Source: Candidatus Bathyarchaeota archaeon | GTDB taxonomy: Archaea; Thermoproteota; Bathyarchaeia; Bathyarchaeales; Bathycorpusculaceae | Assembly (NCBI GenBank): GCA_026014665.1 | Contig: JAOZHX010000022.1 | Coordinates: 1-64,000, forward strand | Direction of reading: 5' to 3' | Length of the DNA: 64,000 bases | In this document: in pieces, positions 58,392-64,000 of the stretch | How the letters are laid out: every line of letters begins with the position of its first letter | Numbering within the stretch: the first letter of the stretch is position 1 | Notes under the pieces: model-generated | Seen by the model: only the letters and a program-made list of their open reading frames with translations | Told to the model about the DNA's origin: nothing | Database searches by the model: none | Position numbers and translations under genes: made by a program

Positions 58392-58609
58392 TGAATTGCC
58401 TTTTCCCCCGTCTTCGAGAGCCCGTATTTTTCCTGTGTTTCCTCGACTAGACCCGCGTTTTTAAGTTCTCTTAGACCGCTTCTCACCCGAAACAACGGTT
58501 GCCCCGTTTTGCTAGCAATCTCTTCAGGAGATAATGCGCCTTCCTTTAAAGATTTTAGAACTGTTATTCCGCTTCCTGTAGGCTTTCCATCTGGCGATAT
58601 GCAGGGCAT
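58388..58609 (-). CDS. Small winged-helix protein
   Basis: GITVLKSLKEGALSPEEIASKTGQPLFRVRSGLRELKNAGLVEET. Confidence 0.75.
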   Translation of the reverse strand: MPCISPDGKPTGSGITVLKSLKEGALSPEEIASKTGQPLFRVRSGLRELKNAGLVEETQEKYGLSKTGEKAIQ

Positions 58610-58610
58610 T

Positions 58611-59270
58611 TTATGCGCCTTCTGGAACTTTTTTGGTGCAGAGGTACCAGTCTTTGCATTCGAAGCCTTGCTTTAGTCTTTCTTCGGCTTGTTCTGCAGT
58701 GCTTGGAGGCGGAACCACCACGGGGTCACCCGGTTTCCAGTTGGCGGGTGTTGCTACTTTGTATTTGTCAGATGTCTGCAAAGCATCTATGAGTCTTAGA
58801 ATTTCCGCCATGTTTCTGCCAGTGGTCAGAGGATAATAGAGCATAGCTCTTATTTTACTCTCTGGGTCAATGATAAAAACGCACCGCACCGTCTCGGTCT
58901 TGCTCTGTTGGGGATGTATCATTCCGAATTTCTTGGCGACTTCCTTGTTTAGGTCTGCAATTATTGGAAAAGGGATTTTTACGCCCATCTTTTCTTCGCA
59001 ATTTCTTATCCAAGCAATGTGAGAGGAGACGCTGTCAACGCTTAGACCCAAGAGTTCAGTGTTTCTTTTCTTGAGCTCGTCGTAGATTTCAGTGAAAGCC
59101 ATAAACTCGGTTGTGCAAACTGGGGTGAAGTCGGCTGGATGCGAGAACAGGATGAGCCAGGTGCCCTTGTAATCGGAGAGTCTTAGGGTTCCCTGTGTTG
59201 TTACTGCTTCAAAATCAGGGGCTGTTTGACCTAATACTGGAAAACCAGTCTCTTCTTTTTGGGCTTCCAT
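58611..59270 (-). CDS. Peroxiredoxin (Prx6/AhpC-TSA type)
   Basis: LILFSHPADFTPVCTTEFMAFTEIYDELKKRNTELLGLSVDS. Confidence 0.95.
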   Translation of the reverse strand: MEAQKEETGFPVLGQTAPDFEAVTTQGTLRLSDYKGTWLILFSHPADFTPVCTTEFMAFTEIYDELKKRNTELLGLSVDSVSSHIAWIRNCEEKMGVKIPFPIIADLNKEVAKKFGMIHPQQSKTETVRCVFIIDPESKIRAMLYYPLTTGRNMAEILRLIDALQTSDKYKVATPANWKPGDPVVVPPPSTAEQAEERLKQGFECKDWYLCTKKVPEGA

Positions 59271-59348
59271 CGTCTTTTTTCACTTCGAAGAATCCGTATA
59301 ATACTTATTGTCGTATGTTTAATAAAAATTTTCTTATTTGTTTGTTTA

Positions 59349-59370
59349 TTTTCTAAACATTTTCTAAACA
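59349..59370. promoter_or_regulatory. Tandem 11-bp element upstream of peroxiredoxin
   Basis: ttttctaaaca-ttttctaaaca, exact tandem duplication. Confidence 0.55.
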
Positions 59371-59392
59371 TTTAGTCGGATTCAAGCGCCAA

Positions 59393-59728
59393 CTATTTTT
59401 CACCCTTTTGAGCATCTTTGCTTGGAGCCGCTGTCACCACGTAGATTGGTCTCCCTTCGCTAAGCGCCTGCGCCGTCTTGCGTCGTGCACTTTGAACCAG
59501 TCTCCATATGGTTCCTCTCGAAATGTTCATTTTCTGCCCTGCCTTTTCTTGGGACAAACCCTCGAGGTCCACCAGTCTAAACGCTTCCACTTCTGCAAAC
59601 TCTACAAACACTGGTTCAAGATGCCCTGGTTGATTAGGTGTAAAGGTTGTAACTTGCGGGATAGCTCCTAAGGTAACGGGTTTTGGGAATCTTCCTCTTC
59701 TACCATACCTGTGTCTTTCTCGCCACAT
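59393..59728 (-). CDS. DUF134 family putative HTH regulator
   Basis: AFRLVDLEGLSQEKAGQKMNISRGTIWRLVQSARRKTAQALSEGRPI. Confidence 0.9.
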   Translation of the reverse strand: MWRERHRYGRRGRFPKPVTLGAIPQVTTFTPNQPGHLEPVFVEFAEVEAFRLVDLEGLSQEKAGQKMNISRGTIWRLVQSARRKTAQALSEGRPIYVVTAAPSKDAQKGEK

Positions 59729-59763
59729 TGAAGTTCTATTCCTTTCCTGACGTATTTTTTCGT

Positions 59764-59922
59764 TTAGTAGGTTAGTAGTTTATCTGTATCTTCCAAGACC
59801 CATTCTAGGGCTTGTTTGGTTGCTTTCATAGCGATTTTTTCCCATTCCCTGAAGGGTCCTTCAGTTAATGCCGTTTTTTCAAGTTCTTTTAGGTTGTTTC
59901 TGATTTCTTGCTCAGACCTCAT
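59764..59922 (-). CDS. Small hypothetical protein (52 aa, not in supplied track)
   Basis: MRSEQEIRNNLKELEKTALTEGPFREWEKIAMKATKQALEWVLEDTDKLLTY; aggtga upstream; own translation. Confidence 0.65.
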   Translation of the reverse strand: MRSEQEIRNNLKELEKTALTEGPFREWEKIAMKATKQALEWVLEDTDKLLTY

Positions 59923-59970
59923 TTATTTCACCTGAGTGAACTTGCTTACAGGGTATTATGTGTTACAGAA

Positions 59971-60031
59971 CTTTTATATATTTCTGTGCATAATCACATA
60001 AATTGAGAATTGTGTGCATAAACACACAATT
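59971..60031. promoter_or_regulatory. Bidirectional promoter/operator between DUF134 unit and DUF5320 unit
   Basis: cttttatata TATA-like; TGTGcataatCACA (59985-59998); AATTGTGTG-cataaa-CACACAATT (60008-60031) perfect 9-bp IR. Confidence 0.7.
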
Positions 60032-60055
60032 TAACCAAGAGGTGAAAAAACAAAA

Positions 60056-60430
60056 ATGGAATACCGAAAAAGAGCCTACTCCCACCAGTGGCCTGGCAGG
60101 GGACCATTCAATCACTTACCACCATGGCAAAGACCCGGACGTATGTACGGCGGAAGAGGCTTTGGCAGAGGTTGGGGGTTTTACCCTCAAGCATGCGCAA
60201 GATTCCCCTGGCTTCCAAGAGGGTGGTGGGCAGACCCAAAGTACACCTATCCCATAATGCCATCTACGCAAGATGAAATTGCAGCGCTAGAAGAAAGCAA
60301 AAAAGCCCTAAGCGAAGATAAACTCAGCATAGAACAAGAAATCATCGACGTAGAAACACAGCTAAAAGAGCTAAAATCCAAACTTGAGGCCGAGAAAAAG
60401 CAGCAACCTTCAGAACAGCAACAAAACTAA
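60056..60430 (+). CDS. DUF5320-like protein
   Basis: Aromatic/Gly/Pro-rich N-term (GPGRMYGGRGFGRGWGFYP-like) then coiled coil DEIAALEESKKALSEDKLSIEQEI. Confidence 0.8.
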   Translation: MEYRKRAYSHQWPGRGPFNHLPPWQRPGRMYGGRGFGRGWGFYPQACARFPWLPRGWWADPKYTYPIMPSTQDEIAALEESKKALSEDKLSIEQEIIDVETQLKELKSKLEAEKKQQPSEQQQN

Positions 60431-60488
60431 AATCTTATTTAGCTAAATACAATCCAATTTTTTATGTATATTAAAGGTGAATTGAAAT

Positions 60489-60770
60489 TTGCTTTCGAAA
60501 ATTCCAGTAAACCTTGAACGAATAGCCAGAGAGAACTTAGATAACCAAATACTAAGGGCGGCAATCATCGCCGAATTAGATGCAGTAAACCTTTATGAGC
60601 AGATGTCAGCGTTAGCCGAAAACAAGAGCATAAAAACAATTCTTTTAGACATCGCTAAAGAAGAGAAAACGCACATTGGAGAATTCCAAGCCCTGCTGTT
60701 AAAAACTGACAAGCAACAGGAAAAAGAACTAGCAGAAGGCAAAAAAGAAGTTGAAAAACTAACCAGCTAA
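60489..60770 (+). CDS. Ferritin-like (EncFtn/rubrerythrin-type) half-bundle protein
   Basis: LRAAIIAELDAVNLYEQMSALAENKSIKTILLDIAKEEKTHIGEFQALLL (E...EExxH). Confidence 0.7.
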   Translation: MLSKIPVNLERIARENLDNQILRAAIIAELDAVNLYEQMSALAENKSIKTILLDIAKEEKTHIGEFQALLLKTDKQQEKELAEGKKEVEKLTS

Positions 60771-60845
60771 ATTGAGGATTGCGAAGCTCCTCCAGAAACA
60801 ACCCCATCCCCTTTTTTAGGCAGATAGCGAAAACGAGGCATTTAC

Positions 60846-62099
60846 TTGGAAGATAAGAGGTCATCACTCAAGAAAGGCGAAGATGCAGCAAAACTCTCTA
60901 CAGTCATCCTTCTTTCAGTCGGTATCTTAAAGGGTCTTGTTTCCTTTGCAAGCGGCAGCGTCGCGCTCCTCGCAGGTACAATCGATTCATTTTCAGATGT
61001 TTTTTCCTCCGTCGCCGTTTGGGTAGGGCTTAGAATCGCTAAGAAAAAACCCACCGAGAGATTTCCTTACGGCTACTATAAGGCAGAAACGTTTGCGTTG
61101 CTAGCCGTATCATTGATCATTGTCGCCTCCAGCATCTTGATTATGAAGGAGTCTTTTGAGAAGGTTTTTGAGGTTTATGTTATCTCTTTTTCTGATATTG
61201 CTCTTGTAGTGGCTGCTGTATCAGCGGGTGTCTATTATTTGCTTGCTAAATATAAGGCACGTGTGGGGCGCCAAATTGGTTCACAGGCGTTAATCAGTGA
61301 AGGTTTGCATTCTATGGTTGATGTGTATACTTCTGTGTTGGTTTTCATCGGGGTGTTCTTGGGTTCAATTGGTTTCCCGATTGGTGAGGCTTTGATCGGT
61401 TTCATTATCGGCGCCTACGTGTTGGCAAGAGGTTTACTGTATGGAAAGGATGCAGCACTGGTTTTGATGGACGTTTCACCGAATCCGCAAATGGCCAAAC
61501 AAATGAAAACTATAGCTGAAAGCGTACATGGAGTTAGGGGGACCCACGACATCAGGCTGCGGAAATCCGGTCCGGTGTTCTTCGGTGAAATGCATTTAGA
61601 ACTGCAGGAGGGGCTCTCCATTGAGAGGGCACATGCAATATCCGACGAAGTTGAAAAGAGAATTAAGGAGCGCTTCAAAGACATAGAGTTAGTTACCGTT
61701 CATGTTGGGCTCGGGCACAAGAAAAAGACTCGCATCGCTATTCCAATAGTGGAAGACAAAGGTTTGCAATCACTGTCCAGTCTCCATTTTGGAAGCGCTC
61801 CCTATTTTGCCTTTATAGACGTTGAAGAAGGGAAAACGGTTGGCTTCTACGTTAAGGAGAATGAAGGGGCAAAGCTGTCACATAAGAAAGGGATACAAGC
61901 TGCCAATTTGCTAGTTGAAGAAAATGTTGATGTTATCTTGGTTACAGGTGTTGGAGAGGGACCTTTTCATATATTAGGTGATAATTTGCTACGTATTTAT
62001 CGGCTTCCCCTGTCCACAGAAATTCAAGAAGCTGTTCGACTTTTTAATCAAAACCTGCTAAAGCTACTGACTGAGCCGACTGAAAAGCAGGAAGAATAA
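60846..62099 (+). CDS. Cation diffusion facilitator transporter fused to NifX-like domain
   Basis: CDF TM core (LLAGTIDSFSDVFSSVAVWVGL; SEGLHSMVDVYTSVLVFIG) then RIAIPIVEDKGLQSLSSLHFGSAPYFAFIDVEEGK. Confidence 0.9.
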   Translation: MEDKRSSLKKGEDAAKLSTVILLSVGILKGLVSFASGSVALLAGTIDSFSDVFSSVAVWVGLRIAKKKPTERFPYGYYKAETFALLAVSLIIVASSILIMKESFEKVFEVYVISFSDIALVVAAVSAGVYYLLAKYKARVGRQIGSQALISEGLHSMVDVYTSVLVFIGVFLGSIGFPIGEALIGFIIGAYVLARGLLYGKDAALVLMDVSPNPQMAKQMKTIAESVHGVRGTHDIRLRKSGPVFFGEMHLELQEGLSIERAHAISDEVEKRIKERFKDIELVTVHVGLGHKKKTRIAIPIVEDKGLQSLSSLHFGSAPYFAFIDVEEGKTVGFYVKENEGAKLSHKKGIQAANLLVEENVDVILVTGVGEGPFHILGDNLLRIYRLPLSTEIQEAVRLFNQNLLKLLTEPTEKQEE

Positions 62100-62342
62100 G
62101 CAACCTCGCAGCCAAATAAAATGCGATTGATATGGGGACTTGAGCGACAATTTTGGTCAAAGTCATCGCTGCAGGTTGAAACAGTATCGAGCCAAGGATG
62201 ACTAAGAATAGGCTTGCTTTGAGATGGTTTGTCATTGTTTTATAGGTCTATGCGTTCGGCGGATGCGATGGATAACTCTGGTATTTAGAGGTTGTACCCT
62301 TTCACGCAGGTGTGCTTCAACGAAGGCTAAAGTTGCCAAGGG

Positions 62343-63833
62343 TTAATGGTTGATGGGCAGTAGTATAGTGAATGTTGTGCCCTTTCCCTCTTGACTCTCG
62401 AACGTTATGTTGCCGTCCAGAGCATCGACTAAACGTTTTACCACAGCTAAGCCCAAGCCCTGCCCCTTTGCCTTTGTAGTCATCATTGGCTTGAAAATTT
62501 TGGTTTTGATTTCTTCAGGGATTCCAACGCCAGTATCGGAAACGGTGAGGGTGATTTGGTTTTCGGTTTGGCAGCAAGTGACCGTTAATTTGCCGCCATT
62601 GGGCATGGCTTGGACAGCGTTGTTGACGAGGTTGGTAATTGTGCGCTTTATGAATGTGGGTTCGGTCTTGATGTTTCTTTTGATTCTCACTTCGGTTTGG
62701 AGCTCGATGTTTTCCGGCAGGTTGATGGCGTTGAGGATATCGCCAATGAGGTTAGAGAGGTTCACAAGCGAATACTCAGGTTTGAGGGGGCGTGCATAAT
62801 CTTGCAGGTCGGCGACTATCTTGTTTATGTAGCAGATGTTCTGTTCCATGCCGTCCACGCTCTCCGCAATGTTGCTCTTAGCCTCGTCGTTGGGCATGCT
62901 TTGGAGGTAATCTTTGAGCAGGTAAATATCGCTCATCATGGCTTGCAGGGGGTTGCGTATGTCATGCCCCACCATACCGGCGGTTTGACCGATGGCTGCC
63001 AGCCGTTCTTGCTCCTTAAGTTGAGCTTCGAGATTCTTGCGTTTAGTTATGTCCGTAAATAGGATGCCGACTCTGCCCTTGGCAAAGGGGAAGAAGTGGG
63101 CATTGAACCATTTTTTAGTATGGCTGTTGTAGTTTTCAAAGCGCACGGATTTGCCGGTTTTTGCCACTTGACCGCTTAAGGTTATCCAGACAGCCTCCAA
63201 ATCGGGTGCAACCTCCAGCGCGTTCTTCCCTTCGACTACGGATGCTTTACCGCCAGTTTGCTGCTCATATGCATTGTTGACTTTCAAGATGCAAAGATCC
63301 ACAGCGTTGCCGGTGGCATCGTAGAGTGGGTCAACTAGTATGAAGCCGTCTTCGCTGTTGTCGAAAAGGGTCTTATAGAGTTCCTCGCTTTCTCGCAAGG
63401 CTTCTTCAGCTTTCTTGCGTGCTGTGATGTCTTCGGATAGGATAGCAAAGTGGTACTTTCGAGGGCTGAATGCGAAGACGGAGTACCACGCGTGCATACG
63501 GGAAAAGTACCATTCGAGTCGCGCGTGCTGTCCAGTCAGCGCAACATGCCCCAATATGTTAATCCAGTTGAGGGGGTCGTTGTGGATGGCAGGATACACC
63601 TCGGTGATTCTGCGTCCGATTATATCCTTGCTCTTCCACCCCATCACCTCCTCGTTCTTCTCGTTGACTGCTAGGTAAACAAAATCCACAGGTTTTCCCT
63701 GCTGATCAAGGATGACCCGGCAGAAAGCAAAGGGGTATGGGATCTTGTCGAAGAAACGGGTGAGTTGGCGGCGGTTTTGCCACAAAGCCTCAATTGTGTT
63801 TAGGTTGTTTTTTCTGTTTGGATGCTTGTACAT
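62343..63833 (-). CDS. PAS-domain sensor histidine kinase
   Basis: VGHDIRNPLQAMMSDIYLL H-box; NLVNNAVQAMPNGG; DTGVGIPEEI; KGQGLGLAVVKRLVDALDG. Confidence 0.95.
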   Translation of the reverse strand: MYKHPNRKNNLNTIEALWQNRRQLTRFFDKIPYPFAFCRVILDQQGKPVDFVYLAVNEKNEEVMGWKSKDIIGRRITEVYPAIHNDPLNWINILGHVALTGQHARLEWYFSRMHAWYSVFAFSPRKYHFAILSEDITARKKAEEALRESEELYKTLFDNSEDGFILVDPLYDATGNAVDLCILKVNNAYEQQTGGKASVVEGKNALEVAPDLEAVWITLSGQVAKTGKSVRFENYNSHTKKWFNAHFFPFAKGRVGILFTDITKRKNLEAQLKEQERLAAIGQTAGMVGHDIRNPLQAMMSDIYLLKDYLQSMPNDEAKSNIAESVDGMEQNICYINKIVADLQDYARPLKPEYSLVNLSNLIGDILNAINLPENIELQTEVRIKRNIKTEPTFIKRTITNLVNNAVQAMPNGGKLTVTCCQTENQITLTVSDTGVGIPEEIKTKIFKPMMTTKAKGQGLGLAVVKRLVDALDGNITFESQEGKGTTFTILLPINH

Positions 63834-64000
63834 GTTTTTTTCTTTTGGCAGAAGGAGACCCCAAAACGGGTATTTAATCTATCATTGTCTCAATGTAGAT
63901 AAAAGTTTTACTCACCTGTGCTGCATTAAGCTAATATTTTGCTTAATGGAAATGATGTTCTCTTGCGGGGGTTCAACCTTGCCTTAGCCGTACGGCTTTG

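Noticed and set aside
52044-62099. Nitrogen fixation cluster because of NifX-like domains
   Set aside because: No nifH/D/K/E/N/B-type genes are visible; NifX-like and Mrp proteins are widespread outside nitrogen fixers.
62044-62235. 63-aa hydrophobic minus ORF after the CDF gene
   Set aside because: Plausible small membrane protein, but it overlaps the CDF 3' end by 56 bp and lacks a clear RBS.
1-64000. CRISPR array, prophage, or IS element with transposase
   Set aside because: No regularly spaced repeats, phage structural genes or transposase motifs were found by eye; short repeats reported are not arrays.

Overview
This 64 kb window looks archaeal: Hjc resolvase, Tsr3, a MTH1187-type thiamine-binding protein, Lrp/AsnC and PadR regulators, TATA/BRE-like promoters, and tRNAs of which two encode CCA. 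A Bathyarchaeia/TACK-like origin is only an inference. The gene content is dense and mostly housekeeping or metabolic, with three tRNAs (Ser-TGA, Val-GAC, Ala-CGC). I saw no CRISPR array, no transposase and no rRNA. The main accessory-looking block is a metal / Fe-S handling island (~49.9-62.1 kb): Mrp/Nbp35 ATPase, ferredoxin, two NifX-like proteins (one with a His-rich tail), an IscU-like scaffold, two MinD-type ATPases with embedded ferredoxin domains, peroxiredoxin, DUF134-type regulator, DUF5320-like protein, an EncFtn/ferritin-like half-bundle protein, and a cation-efflux protein fused to a NifX-like domain. Its central divergent promoter carries strong inverted repeats. Less ordinary observations are: (i) a three-copy, ~190-bp Trp/Gly-rich dispersed intergenic repeat; (ii) a 24-bp element present four times, twice as inverted pairs; (iii) two candidate structured RNAs (14.49-14.64 kb and 24.89-24.96 kb); (iv) several small ORFs absent from the supplied track, one lacking any standard start codon; (v) a putative HhH-GPD/DUF2400-like protein with a C-terminal PD-(D/E)XK-like region; (vi) a 35-bp promoter element shared by two envelope-type transcription units. 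All family assignments are by eye from protein motifs; no database search was run.
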